A stretch of 64,000 bases of DNA, from contig NZ_VLKC01000002.1 in assembly GCF_007830295.1 (NCBI RefSeq), positions 592,940-656,939 on the forward strand, in the 5' to 3' direction. Shown in pieces: positions 8,077 to 17,303 of the stretch. Positions within the stretch are counted from its first letter, which is position 1. Every line of letters begins with the position of its first letter. The translations under genes were made by a program, and so were the position numbers. The notes under the pieces are model-generated. The model worked only from the letters and a program-made list of their open reading frames with translations, ran no database searches and was not told the DNA's origin. Source of the stretch: Sporomusa sp. KB1. GTDB lineage: Bacteria > Bacillota > Negativicutes > Sporomusales > Sporomusaceae.

Positions 8077-9239
8077 GTTGGGCTGACCGTCTGTCACCGA
8101 CTGTTAAAGCAGTGCCCCCTTCAGGGATTCGCCGTTTCTTTGACATTGCAGCTGAAATGAAGGGCGTTATTTCGCTAGGTGTCGGCGAACCTGACTTTAT
8201 TACCCCCTGGCATATTCGCGAGAGTTGTGTCCATGGCCTGCATAAGGGCTATACTTCTTATACCTCCAATTACGGTCTGCTTGAACTCAGAGAAGAAATT
8301 GCCCGCAGTATCTACAATGACTATCAGGTCACTTACGATCCGCGCACCGAAGCCTTAGTCACAGTCGGAGTCAGTGAAGCATTGGATCTGGCTGTTCGCG
8401 CCTTGTTAAGTCCTGGTGATGAAGTACTCATTCCCGAACCCTGTTATGTTTCTTACAAAGCTTGTGTCACGCTGGCTGGCGGTCACCCTGTGCCGGTCCC
8501 GACCAGGATGGAGGATGAATTTCGCGTTACCGTGGAACAATTGGAAAACCTGGTAACCCCCCGCACCAAAGTCCTCTTAATTGGCTATCCGAACAATCCA
8601 ACCGGCGCTATCATGCCTAAAGAAGAATTAACCGCTATTGCGCAGTTTGCCATAAAACATGATTTAATTGTTATTTCTGATGAAATCTATGCCGCATTAA
8701 CCTATGATGGCACCCACACCTGTTTTGCCAGCCTGCCTAAGATGCGTAACCGGACCATTTTGTTAAATGGCTTTTCTAAGGCCTATGCCATGACTGGCTG
8801 GCGAGTTGGCTATGCTTTATCTAACCCTGATTTTATTGCGGCTATGAATAAGATCCATCAATACACCATGCTCTGTGCGCCCATCACCGCCCAGCTGGCG
8901 GCCATCGAAGCCCTCCGGCATGGTCAGGATAAAATGAAAAGCATGGTGGTTGAATATAACTGTCGCCGCCAACTCATGCTGAAAGGCTTGCACCAGCTTG
9001 GTCTCAAATGCTTTGAGCCTAAAGGAGCTTTCTATATCTTTCCTTCCATTAAAGAAACCGGCCTAACCTCGCTAAAGTTTGCCGAAGAACTGTTAAAAGC
9101 CGAAAAAGTTGCTGTAGTTCCTGGTGATGCGTTTGGCGAAAGCGGCGAAGGCTTCATCCGCTGCTCTTATGCTTCCTCGGTTAGTAACCTCTCGCAAGCA
9201 CTGGAGAAAATCGGCCATTTTATTAAGCAGTATCAATAG
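8073..9239 (+). CDS. PLP-dependent class I/II aminotransferase
   Basis: 388 residues, fold type I. Key residues are visible: 'YPNNPTGA' (binds the substrate carboxylate region), 'VISDEIYAALTYDG' (Asp and Tyr contact the cofactor), 'NGFSKAYAMTGWRVGY' (Lys forms the Schiff base) and the C-terminal 'GFIRCSYASS' Arg. It moves an amino group between an amino acid and a 2-oxo acid. The AsnC-aminotransferase pairing and the T-box suggest aromatic or methionine-related metabolism, but the substrate is uncertain. Confidence 0.93.
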   Translation: MSWADRLSPTVKAVPPSGIRRFFDIAAEMKGVISLGVGEPDFITPWHIRESCVHGLHKGYTSYTSNYGLLELREEIARSIYNDYQVTYDPRTEALVTVGVSEALDLAVRALLSPGDEVLIPEPCYVSYKACVTLAGGHPVPVPTRMEDEFRVTVEQLENLVTPRTKVLLIGYPNNPTGAIMPKEELTAIAQFAIKHDLIVISDEIYAALTYDGTHTCFASLPKMRNRTILLNGFSKAYAMTGWRVGYALSNPDFIAAMNKIHQYTMLCAPITAQLAAIEALRHGQDKMKSMVVEYNCRRQLMLKGLHQLGLKCFEPKGAFYIFPSIKETGLTSLKFAEELLKAEKVAVVPGDAFGESGEGFIRCSYASSVSNLSQALEKIGHFIKQYQ

Positions 9240-9260
9240 GAAATTAGGAAGAAAAAATAC

Positions 9261-9309
9261 AAAGGCGGGATTGCTTCACTGCGAGAGCAGTTTGGCAATC
9301 CCGCCTTTT
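9261..9309 (+). terminator. Terminator of the aminotransferase operon, REP-like sequence
   Basis: AAAGGCGGGATTGC pairs with GCAATCCCGCCTTTT. The interior GATTGCTTCACT...GGCAATC resembles the REP-like palindrome at 61214-61290, so the terminator may have been built from that repeat. Confidence 0.8.
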
Positions 9310-9465
9310 CGATTAATAGCCCCGGATAAGCAACGTGCAGCGGAAAATATTGGTCTGTACAATGTAAAAAAATGATAAAATTAAAGGAATTTTGTCGTTA
9401 AATGTATAATTATATAATAAGTAAGTACTTTCATTCATAGACTAAACCTAAAAAACTATTTTATC

Positions 9466-9546
9466 AAAGGCAAACTTATTGAAAAATAAGGACGCAAAGC
9501 CGTGGGTCTAACGATATTTTTATCAATGACTGCCAGGGTTGCATCA
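9466..9546 (+). promoter_or_regulatory. Cyclic-di-GMP-I (GEMM) riboswitch aptamer
   Basis: The class-I core GGACGCAAAGCC lies at 9489-9500. It is preceded by GGCAAAC (9469-9475) and the short TTAT...ATAA hairpin. The second arm GGGTCTAACGAT/ATCAATGACTGCC and a closing GGGTTGC follow. It precedes a chemoreceptor gene, a common target of this class. The closing bases GCCAGGGTTGC are shared with the following terminator, so binding of c-di-GMP would be expected to block the terminator (an ON switch). Confidence 0.88.
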
Positions 9547-9587
9547 GAGAATTATATGATATTCGCGATGTCCCTGACAGTTTTTTA
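9529..9587 (+). terminator. Riboswitch-controlled terminator
   Basis: ACTGCCAGGG pairs with CCCTGACAGT, reinforced by CATC/GATG inside, followed by TTTTTT. The 5' arm uses the last bases of the c-di-GMP aptamer, giving mutually exclusive structures. Confidence 0.8.
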
Positions 9588-9609
9588 TTATTTTATGGGA
9601 GGGAGGTTT

Positions 9610-9720
9610 ATGGTAGATAAACAGGATTTTGATATGATAAAAGAAGAATTGGAGGAATTAATTAAGAGATTTCCTGAAATCTTGAAAGAACTCAAAATGG
9701 TGATAGTCTTTGATAAATAA
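9610..9720 (+). CDS. 36-residue acidic small protein under riboswitch control
   Basis: The ATG at 9610 follows a strong GGGAGGGAGG. The reading frame upstream of it runs through the riboswitch and is not used. The peptide is charged and probably helical ('DMIKEELEELIKRF'), with no signal or membrane segment. It ends 34 bp before the chemoreceptor start. I recognise no family. It could be a genuine small protein or a leader ORF coupling riboswitch readout to the receptor gene. Confidence 0.55.
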   Translation: MVDKQDFDMIKEELEELIKRFPEILKELKMVIVFDK

Positions 9721-9754
9721 ATAGACATAGAAAAAATGTAAGGAGAAAAAGACT

Positions 9755-11470
9755 ATGATTAGCTTTAACAACCTAAAAGTAATGTACAAATTAGGAGTTT
9801 TAATTTTTGTCGCTTTTTTTGCGTTAGGTACTATTGGGTTTACAGGATATTATTATCTTCAACAATCGAATGCAACAATGAATACCATGTATAACGATAG
9901 GCTCATCCCTGTTCGGAATTTAAATGAAAATCGCATGCTTATTACCAGAGCGAATGCGGCGATCATGGAATTGATGATTACTAAAGATGATAATAAAAAT
10001 AATCAACTTAAAGCAATCTTAGAAGATACAGGTAAACGAGCTGCTGCTAATTTGGCAGAGCTTGAAAAAATTCAATTAGATGCTAAAGCCAAGGATTTGC
10101 TGAACAAAGTAAATACGGCTAGAGAAAAGTACCGTGCTGCAAGGGAGCAAGTTATTAGTTTAGCTCTGCAAAATAAAAATGCCGAAGCATATGCCCTATA
10201 TGTTGCTACTGTGGATAAGCAGGCTGCAGAGTATATTGATCAAATGCGCGAGTTTAGCGATTATTATACAGAGTTATCTAAAAAAATGAACGAGGATAAT
10301 CAAGCAGCTTTTGAAAGAGCTAACCAAATTGTCTTGGGAACTCTGTTGTTGGCCTTTCTTGTCTTGGGGCTGATTGGCTGGTACATAACAAAAATCATAA
10401 CCCAACCACTAAATGAGTTGAACATAGTTTGTGATGAACTTGCTACTGGGGATTTTCGTGATAAGCCGCGCCGGGTTTTCAGAAAGGATGAAATCGGAAA
10501 AGTGGCAGATTCTTTGGTAGCTATGCGCAGCAATGTCCGTACGCTGATGAAGAAGATTGACGCGTCTGTTGAGCAGGTGGCTGCAGCATCTGAGGAGTTG
10601 ACGGCTAGCGCTGACCAATCGGCCCAGGCGGCCACCCAAGTGGCTGGCTCTATTGTCGCTGTGGCACAAGGCATGGGAGAACAGTTGAGTATAACCGGAG
10701 ATGCTTCGGCAGTCATACGGCAGATGTCGGCAGGTATTCAGCAAATTGCTGCTAACGCCAGTGATGTGTCCGGACAATCGGCTTTAGCCGCGAAAAAGGC
10801 CAATGAAGGTAATAGTGCATCCGATAAAGCGGTACAGCAAATGGCACACATTGAACAGACAGTTACAAGTTCTGCCGGAATAGTAGCTAAACTAGGTGAA
10901 CGTTCTAAAGAAATAGGCCAGATTGTAGATACTATTGCCGGTATTGCTGGTCAAACCAATCTTCTGGCCTTAAATGCCGCTATTGAAGCAGCACGGGCCG
11001 GGGAGCAGGGACGCGGATTTGCTGTAGTAGCAGAAGAAGTACGTAAGTTGGCTGAGCAATCCCAGGAAGCTGCCAAGCAAATTGCTACACTTATCGGGGA
11101 AATTCAAGGCGATACCAACAAAGCGGTTATCTCCATGGGGGAAGGATCTCAGGAAGTTAAAATGGGAGCGGAGATAGTCAATGCTTCAGGTCTGGCTTTT
11201 AATGAAATAGCTAAGTTGGTAACACAAGTATCAGACCAAATCAAGGACATGTCTTTGTCAATAGATCAAATGGCAACTGGCAGTCAGCAGATCGTTAGCT
11301 CAGTACAACAAATTGATGAGTTGAGTAAAAAAGCTTCCGGCGAAGCACAAAGCGTCTCAGCCGCTACCGAAGAACAATCCGCATCAATGGAGGAAATAGC
11401 CGCCTCCAGCCAAGCCTTAGCCCATCTTGCCATGGATTTACGGGACGCAGTCAATAAGTTTCAAGTTTAG
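9755..11470 (+). CDS. Methyl-accepting chemotaxis protein, four-helix-bundle sensor
   Basis: 571 residues. TM1 is at about 12-33, a periplasmic four-helix-bundle sensor at about 34-188, TM2 at about 190-212, HAMP at about 213-265, then a long cytoplasmic coiled-coil with the canonical hairpin tip '[18 protein letters not shown]'. It binds a ligand outside the inner membrane and controls CheA. Transcription should depend on the c-di-GMP riboswitch upstream. Its 3' end overlaps the convergent peptidase gene by 33 bp. The C-terminus lacks a pentapeptide methylation tether. Confidence 0.95.
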   Translation: MISFNNLKVMYKLGVLIFVAFFALGTIGFTGYYYLQQSNATMNTMYNDRLIPVRNLNENRMLITRANAAIMELMITKDDNKNNQLKAILEDTGKRAAANLAELEKIQLDAKAKDLLNKVNTAREKYRAAREQVISLALQNKNAEAYALYVATVDKQAAEYIDQMREFSDYYTELSKKMNEDNQAAFERANQIVLGTLLLAFLVLGLIGWYITKIITQPLNELNIVCDELATGDFRDKPRRVFRKDEIGKVADSLVAMRSNVRTLMKKIDASVEQVAAASEELTASADQSAQAATQVAGSIVAVAQGMGEQLSITGDASAVIRQMSAGIQQIAANASDVSGQSALAAKKANEGNSASDKAVQQMAHIEQTVTSSAGIVAKLGERSKEIGQIVDTIAGIAGQTNLLALNAAIEAARAGEQGRGFAVVAEEVRKLAEQSQEAAKQIATLIGEIQGDTNKAVISMGEGSQEVKMGAEIVNASGLAFNEIAKLVTQVSDQIKDMSLSIDQMATGSQQIVSSVQQIDELSKKASGEAQSVSAATEEQSASMEEIAASSQALAHLAMDLRDAVNKFQV

Positions 11471-12418
11471 TTCCCTACAACACGTAACCCCGGCCAATGA
11501 CTTGGCCTGGGTTACTGCTTGGATTACAGCCTGCTCAACCGCCCTGGCGGCCAATACGCCGACGATATTGATATCGGCCACAACCTGACCGGTTCCTAAT
11601 GCGAAAATAGTATCGCCATCAAGCAGCGTATGTGCCGGACGGATGGTTCTGGCATAGCCATTATGAGCCATCGACGCTACCTTGGTGGCCTGCCCTTTGG
11701 TCATAACCGCATTAGTAATGACCGCACCGATGGTAGTATTACCGGCAAACCGGTTGGTTGGTTTTTCCTGCTGGGCAAGCAAACCCTCCTCACAGTTTAA
11801 AAATGCAAAGGGATTCGTCTGAAAGGCACCAGCCACAATGCTGCCATTAATGGGATTAACTATATCTCCCAGACAATTGACGGCGACAATAGCACCTACC
11901 ATTAGACTGCCGGTACCTAGGCACACTGCCCCAATACCACCTTTCATGGCATGCTCGGCACCAAAAATTTTTCCCACTGTCGCCCCTGTGCCGGCGCCTA
12001 CCGAGCCTTCGGCCAAGTCCTGACTGCCAGCTGCCTGACAGGCCTCATAGCCCATGCATTTATCCGGACGTATCCGATAATCGCCGCAATTCAAATCAAA
12101 CAGCACTGCACCAGCCACAATGGGCACCTTGGTTACACCAACATCAAAACCGCAGCCCTGCTCCTCCAAGTATTGCATGACCCCTGCTGCCGCATCCAGA
12201 CCAAAGGCACTGCCGCCTGCCAATAAAATGCCATGTACCTTGTCTACATAGTTTACCGGATTAAGCAAATCCGTTTCCCGCGTGCCTGGCGCGCCACCAC
12301 GCACATCCACCCCGGCGGTTGCGCCAGCAGGACAAAGTATGACCGTACATCCAGTAGCTGCCACCTGGTTGTCTGCATGCCCAATACGTATTCCGGCAAT
12401 ATCTGTTAACTTTGTCAT
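11438..12418 (-). CDS. P1-family (S58, DmpA/NylC-like) peptidase
   Basis: 326 residues, the length of L-aminopeptidase/D-esterase homologues. Characteristic segments are '[13 protein letters not shown]', '[15 protein letters not shown]' and '[11 protein letters not shown]'. In this N-terminal-nucleophile family the chain self-cleaves before the Thr/Ser of the last motif. It would hydrolyse peptide or amide bonds in the cytoplasm; the true substrate is unknown. The start has GGAAGGAG seven bases upstream. It is convergent with, and overlaps, the chemoreceptor gene. Confidence 0.9.
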   Translation of the reverse strand: MTKLTDIAGIRIGHADNQVAATGCTVILCPAGATAGVDVRGGAPGTRETDLLNPVNYVDKVHGILLAGGSAFGLDAAAGVMQYLEEQGCGFDVGVTKVPIVAGAVLFDLNCGDYRIRPDKCMGYEACQAAGSQDLAEGSVGAGTGATVGKIFGAEHAMKGGIGAVCLGTGSLMVGAIVAVNCLGDIVNPINGSIVAGAFQTNPFAFLNCEEGLLAQQEKPTNRFAGNTTIGAVITNAVMTKGQATKVASMAHNGYARTIRPAHTLLDGDTIFALGTGQVVADINIVGVLAARAVEQAVIQAVTQAKSLAGVTCCRELNLKLIDCVP

Positions 12419-12439
12419 CTTCCTGCTCCTTCCCCGCTA

Positions 12440-14344
12440 CTACTTCTGTTCCAGCATAGAAGCCGTAGCAGCAATTTCCTGGCACTTAGCCGTTACTTCC
12501 TGTACAGTCGCGGAAATATTAGTGATTTCATTATTAACTGCATCCACTTTCTTCTCCAAGTCGTCAGAAATATTTATAATTTTAGCTACCTGCTGTCTGA
12601 TATCATCCTCACTGTGTTTTGTTGAAGTAACTGCTGTTTTGGAACGGTCAGCCAGCACCCTGACCTCATTGGCAACCACAGCAAAGCCCTTGCCCAACTC
12701 GCCGGCCCGCGCCGCTTCGATAGCGGCGTTTAACGACAGAAGATTGGTCTGACTGGCAATACCGACAATTTCGTCAGATGCCTGTCCAAAATCAGCCAGC
12801 TTAATTTCTACTTCGCCAACACTCTCCCTAAGTTCAGTAGCAGTTTGAAAAATGAAATGCACTTCTTCAGTAATATGTTCGATACTTTTGGCATTTTCAC
12901 TGCTGCCAATAGATACTTCATTAATAGCAGCAGTTATGTCTTTAACATGCTCTTTAAGCAATTCGGCAGTGCACGCCCGTTCTTCACTCAGGGCTTTTAC
13001 CTTAGAAAGCATTTCCTCCACCTCAGTATGGCTTGCCGCTAGCTGCGCTTTTTCATTTTCGACCTCTTTACGGTTATAGTCGCTACAGTTTGCCACATGA
13101 TTAATGCCGTTAGCTACCGCCATGGCAAAATCCCGGCAATTCCCAAAACCACAGGCATAGCAATTTACTTTACGTGACTCCTCTGTAGCTTTGTGCAACT
13201 GGGTAAATATTGGCTCCAAATCCGCAGTTAACGAGTTATAGCGCACTAACGATTTATCTTCATACCGCCGGACAAAGTCATTCAACGTAAATTCTTTATC
13301 AAACATCGCAAATAAATCATAGCTTTTTTGGAATAGTTTAGTTTGCATATGTTCTTTAATTTTTTCCTTTTTAAGTTCATTCATGCGATAATCAATATCG
13401 TCCAACGCCATAACCTTATTGGTACCTGTACCAAGATTACAACCACAGAGACAGTTTAAAATATCAACTAACAGGGGGATTGGTTTGCCTGCCTGCACAC
13501 GATCAGCATATTCATCTAGATAATGGTAAACATGAGTTGGACCCTCTATTTGTCTAATCCAGGCATCTTTAGTCTGCAATTCGACGTTTTCACGAAGTCC
13601 GCCTGGGCGGCTGAAGGTCAACCCCAGGCCACAATTAAGCTCCTCAAAATCAACCTCCGGATAACTGGCTAGGTTAATTCCATTTTTCACAAGATATTGC
13701 TCTAATTTGGCATAGGTTACATTGTACTGCACCAATCCGGCTGTATTTTTTTCATTAATTTCATCAATTTTGCCAATACAAGGAGATAAAAAAGCCAATC
13801 TATTTTTTACATTCTTATAATTTCGCAGATAAACGGCAGTGCACATCATCGGGCTATGAATAGGGGCCAGACTCGTAATCAGCTCAGGCTGGAATTTTTG
13901 CACAAAATTGACAATCGCCGGACAAGGCTGAGCAATCACCGATTTCAGTTGTTGCTCCTTGATGGCCTTCAAATAGGCCCAAGTAGTAATATCGGCACCA
14001 AAGGACACATCATAAATACCCTTGACACCGATTGACTTTAAATAGCCGAAAAGCCGTTTGTAGTTAGTAAAATTAAAACGAACCGCAGGTGCAGCAATAA
14101 TTGAAATACTTGTCCCTTGCAGCAAATCTGCAAAAAACAGGTTAGTATCATCAGCATAGTCCCTTGCCTCATGATCACATACTTCCAAACACTGTCCGCA
14201 ATGAATACAGCGGCTTTGGTCCACCCTTACCTTGTTTGTTCCATTACATTCATACGCAATATTAGCTTTGGTCGGGCATTCGGCAATACACTTATTACAA
14301 CCAACACATAATTCTTCCTTAGTTAATAAGATATCTTCTTTCAC
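12440..14344 (-). CDS. [FeFe]-hydrogenase-like sensor fused to a chemoreceptor signalling domain
   Basis: 634 residues from the GTG at 14344 (AAGGTGAGG upstream). Two 4Fe-4S clusters come first ('[12 protein letters not shown]', '[11 protein letters not shown]'). A hydrogenase large-subunit-like domain (about 65-360) follows, with altered H-cluster motifs 'AQPCPAI', 'LSPCIGK' and '[10 protein letters not shown]'. Next is an FeS motif 'CYACGFGNC', then an MCP hairpin '[18 protein letters not shown]'. There is no membrane segment, so it is a cytoplasmic receptor. It likely senses redox state or hydrogen. Four cysteines suited to an H-cluster remain, but the surrounding residues differ from catalytic enzymes. 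Confidence 0.88.
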   Translation of the reverse strand: MKEDILLTKEELCVGCNKCIAECPTKANIAYECNGTNKVRVDQSRCIHCGQCLEVCDHEARDYADDTNLFFADLLQGTSISIIAAPAVRFNFTNYKRLFGYLKSIGVKGIYDVSFGADITTWAYLKAIKEQQLKSVIAQPCPAIVNFVQKFQPELITSLAPIHSPMMCTAVYLRNYKNVKNRLAFLSPCIGKIDEINEKNTAGLVQYNVTYAKLEQYLVKNGINLASYPEVDFEELNCGLGLTFSRPGGLRENVELQTKDAWIRQIEGPTHVYHYLDEYADRVQAGKPIPLLVDILNCLCGCNLGTGTNKVMALDDIDYRMNELKKEKIKEHMQTKLFQKSYDLFAMFDKEFTLNDFVRRYEDKSLVRYNSLTADLEPIFTQLHKATEESRKVNCYACGFGNCRDFAMAVANGINHVANCSDYNRKEVENEKAQLAASHTEVEEMLSKVKALSEERACTAELLKEHVKDITAAINEVSIGSSENAKSIEHITEEVHFIFQTATELRESVGEVEIKLADFGQASDEIVGIASQTNLLSLNAAIEAARAGELGKGFAVVANEVRVLADRSKTAVTSTKHSEDDIRQQVAKIINISDDLEKKVDAVNNEITNISATVQEVTAKCQEIAATASMLEQK

Positions 14345-14389
14345 TTTTTCTGCCTCACCTTGCCAGTTTGTTAATTTTATCACTATCAC

Positions 14390-14418
14390 ATTATAGCACT
14401 TATTTTTCCAAGTTGAAA
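14390..14418 (-). promoter_or_regulatory. Promoter of the hydrogenase-like sensor gene
   Basis: Minus strand: TTTCAA, 17 bases, TATAAT. The -10 box lies directly upstream of a GTG at 14389, which rules that codon out as the start and supports the start at 14344. Confidence 0.6.
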
Positions 14419-14686
14419 TATTTTGTTATTTTTTTCTCAGACTACAATATTTTTTCAATACACCAGCCGTCTGTGTTTGTTAAACCACAAAGGATACAAA
14501 GAGCGCAACGGGATACGAAGTGTAGACTGTTTAATAAAATAAAACTTTGAGTACTTTGCGGTAACAATCCTTAAAATAGGCTTGGCGCCTGTAACCTTCT
14601 TTACTGCGGAGTATATATAAACAAAGAAGTCCGAAACGATTTTTCTCGCTCCAGACTCTTTTACTATCAGCATTACTATGCTTTAG
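14419..14686. other. Intergenic region with a dispersed repeat
   Basis: No convincing gene. Positions 14587-14619 (GCCTGTAACCTTCTTTACTG...) match 26337-26367 in all but about four positions over 31 bp. The minus-strand frame through it (14455-14673) has no ribosome-binding site or recognisable content. Confidence 0.45.
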
Positions 14687-15280
14687 CTATTTTGTAAGAT
14701 AGCCCTTTTTGATGGAATCCTGGATAATCTCGTTCACAAGCCGCCCCAACTCAGCGGCGATTTCTGCTGTCCGCTTGTTGCGCTCTTTTACTTGATCGCT
14801 GGTTATCCCGTTTAACTGCCAGGATTTCCCCTGCGTGTAATAATGTAATAACAATGGCTGTAGTCTGTCCAAGGCATCAGCAAGACAAGCCTCCGGGCTA
14901 ACTCTTTGTTCAAATTCTTCCCATAATGAGTGGAATTCCTGCGCCTGATCACCAGGCAGCAGGCCAAATAGTCTGTCGGCGGCCCTGGTTTCTCGTTCCT
15001 CTTTATCCTGTCCAGCCTGTTTATCAAAGCAATAGGTATCACCAGCATCAATTTCCACAATATCGTGAATAAGAACCATTTTAAGTACCTTAAGCACATC
15101 TACTTGCTGGCTGGTAACATGCTCAGCCAGGAGCATAGCCATAATAGCTAAATGCCAGGAGTGTTCCGCGTCTGTTTCATGGCGCTCACTGCCAATAACA
15201 AAATTTTTCCGATATATCTGTTTAACTTTATCCATTTCAACAATGAACTCGATCTGCCGCTTCAACCGTTCAGTAGTCAC
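14687..15280 (-). CDS. HD-domain hydrolase (YfbR/HDDC2-like)
   Basis: 197 residues from the GTG at 15280, which follows AAGAAGGA. The longer frame to 15334 has no such site. HD ligands are His in 'AEHSWHLAIMAM', His-Asp in 'LIHDIVEIDAGDTY', and Asp in 'ADALDRLQPLL'. This branch includes 5'-nucleotidases acting on deoxynucleoside monophosphates. That activity is plausible here but not proven. Single gene, no informative neighbour. Confidence 0.87.
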   Translation of the reverse strand: MTTERLKRQIEFIVEMDKVKQIYRKNFVIGSERHETDAEHSWHLAIMAMLLAEHVTSQQVDVLKVLKMVLIHDIVEIDAGDTYCFDKQAGQDKEERETRAADRLFGLLPGDQAQEFHSLWEEFEQRVSPEACLADALDRLQPLLLHYYTQGKSWQLNGITSDQVKERNKRTAEIAAELGRLVNEIIQDSIKKGYLTK

Positions 15281-15334
15281 ACAATATCCTTCTTTCATTA
15301 ATAAGACAATCGCTAATGTTCTAACAATTAGCAT

Positions 15335-15814
15335 AACTTTGCTTTATTCTTGATATTTTACAATTATCCTGCAATAAAATAACATTTTTTTATATTTTGT
15401 TGGTAATTATTTCTTTACTATGCTATACTTAATATCTCCCCGGTCAATCTTTATCCCATGTTGGCTTACACCCAACCTTTACTAAAAGGCGGTTGCCGAC
15501 AGGCTTTAGCCGCGGCGATAATATAATGTAGCAGTTTGATTCTATAGCCTTGGTTTTGCCGCTGGCTTGGCTGTAGCAAATTTATAAAACTGAAATTTTT
15601 TTGCTCTTGAGCAAAATTTTGATATTACCAAGATGAGCTGACCATCTTTGAAAGATCATAGTAGATTCCATTATTTTATCCCAACAGAAAGATTAAATGA
15701 TAAAGGCAGGCTCGACACAAGCCAAGCCTGTCATTACGGCAAAGCGTATATAACCCCTTATAGACTGGTGATACTATTTTAGATGATTTACAGAGCCAGA
15801 GGAGGCTACACTAA
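15335..15814 (+). promoter_or_regulatory. Long 5' leader of the DEAD-box helicase gene
   Basis: 480 bp without a gene. A sigma-A-like promoter TTGGTA-N18-TATACT at 15400-15429 would give a leader of about 380 nt. It includes hairpins such as GGCAGGCT...AGCCAAGCCTGTC near 15704-15732. Long leaders are common for cold-induced RNA helicases. No known riboswitch class was recognised. Confidence 0.45.
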
Positions 15815-17236
15815 TTGGAAAAATTTAAAGAGCTAGGAATTAGCGATTTAACAATACGCGCCCTTAGCGATATGGGCTTTGAAGAACCGACACCTATTCA
15901 GGAACAGGCTATCCCGATATTACTTACAGGTAAAGATTTGGTTGGACAGGCCCAAACCGGTACAGGTAAAACAGCCGCATTCGGCATTCCCTTATTAGAA
16001 AACATCGGCAAAAGTGTTGGGGCAACTTTCGGCATTGTGTTAACCCCGACCCGTGAACTGTGCATTCAAGTGGCCGAAGAACTCAACAAGCTTGGACAGT
16101 TCTCAAATGTACGGACCCTCCCTATCTATGGCGGACAGGATATTCAGCGTCAAATTAGATCTTTACAAAGAAGACCGCAAATTATTGTCGCTACTCCCGG
16201 CCGGCTGATGGACCATATGGATCGCCGTACCATTAAGCTTAGCGATATCAAAATGGTGGTTATGGACGAAGGCGATGAAATGCTCAACATGGGCTTCATC
16301 GAAGATATTGAAAAGATTTTGAGTGCTACGCCCGATTCCCGCCAAACTTTGCTCTTTTCGGCTACCATGCCTCGTCAAATTCAAAACTTGGCCCAGCGAT
16401 TTTTGAAGGATCCGGCACTTATCAGCATTAAGTCCAAAGAAGTAACTGTTCCACTTATTGAGCAGTATTATATGGAAGTGCTTGACAGACAAAAATTCGA
16501 CGTGTTCTGTCGCCTCCTGGATATCCAGTCACCAGAACTGTCGATTGTTTTCGGCAGAACTAAACGCCGGGTAGATGAACTGACCGAAGGATTGAAAAAG
16601 CGTGGTTATTCAGCTGAAGGCATTCACGGCGACCTTACCCAAGCCAAACGTGATTCCGTCCTGCGCCAATTCCGCGAAGGTACTATTGATATTCTCGTCG
16701 CTACCGATGTGGCTGCCCGCGGCTTAGACGTCAGCGGTGTCACCCATGTTTACAACTTTGATATTCCCCAGGATCCGGAAAGCTATGTGCACCGGGTTGG
16801 CCGTACAGGCCGTGCCGGTCAAACCGGTCTGGCCATGACCTTTGTTATCCCCCGGGAACTAGACCATTTGCGGTCCATTGAACGGCTCACCAAGCGCAAG
16901 ATTGTGCGAATGCCTGTACCAACCGTTACTGAGGCTATTGAGGGCCAGCAACGCTTAGCTGTTGAAAAATTACTCAATCAGATTGAAGACGGCGGGCTTG
17001 AGCAATACCGCGGCCGGGCCGAAGAGCTGCTCACCGAAACAGATTCTGTTTCCCTGCTGTCAGCCGCTCTAAAACTATTAACCAAAGAGCCAGACTGTAC
17101 ACCCATTAAGATTACTGAAGAAGCACCGTTACGCAGCCGTTCCTACGGCGGCGGCAAACGCAGACCTTCGGAAAGTAGAAAACCCGCCTCTGCCGGTGGC
17201 AAATCACGCTATAAATCAGGCGGCTTTAGAAAATAA
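15815..17236 (+). CDS. DEAD-box family ATP-dependent RNA helicase (CsdA/CshA-like)
   Basis: 473 residues, TTG start after GAGGAGG. Helicase motifs in order: Q motif '[10 protein letters not shown]', Walker A '[11 protein letters not shown]', 'PTRELC', 'TPGRL', motif II, 'SATMP', '[10 protein letters not shown]' and '[10 protein letters not shown]'. Motif II reads DEGD at residues 151-154 instead of DEAD; the rest is canonical. A basic Arg/Lys/Gly/Ser tail (about 440-473) should bind RNA. It likely unwinds structured RNA in ribosome assembly or mRNA decay. A terminator follows. Confidence 0.95.
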   Translation: MEKFKELGISDLTIRALSDMGFEEPTPIQEQAIPILLTGKDLVGQAQTGTGKTAAFGIPLLENIGKSVGATFGIVLTPTRELCIQVAEELNKLGQFSNVRTLPIYGGQDIQRQIRSLQRRPQIIVATPGRLMDHMDRRTIKLSDIKMVVMDEGDEMLNMGFIEDIEKILSATPDSRQTLLFSATMPRQIQNLAQRFLKDPALISIKSKEVTVPLIEQYYMEVLDRQKFDVFCRLLDIQSPELSIVFGRTKRRVDELTEGLKKRGYSAEGIHGDLTQAKRDSVLRQFREGTIDILVATDVAARGLDVSGVTHVYNFDIPQDPESYVHRVGRTGRAGQTGLAMTFVIPRELDHLRSIERLTKRKIVRMPVPTVTEAIEGQQRLAVEKLLNQIEDGGLEQYRGRAEELLTETDSVSLLSAALKLLTKEPDCTPIKITEEAPLRSRSYGGGKRRPSESRKPASAGGKSRYKSGGFRK

Positions 17237-17259
17237 CCAAAACGAAATATGTATAAACA

Positions 17260-17303
17260 AAAAACAGGAAGCCACAGAACTACTCTGTGACTTCCTGTTT
17301 TTT
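17260..17303. terminator. Bidirectional terminator between helicase and aminopeptidase genes
   Basis: AAAAAACAGGAAG-CACAGA pairs with TCTGTG-CTTCCTGTTTTTT. The convergent aminopeptidase stop codon overlaps its edge. Confidence 0.88.

Noticed and set aside
14455..14673. 72-codon minus-strand frame
   Set aside because: No ribosome-binding site, crosses a dispersed repeat, and the sequence has no recognisable pattern.
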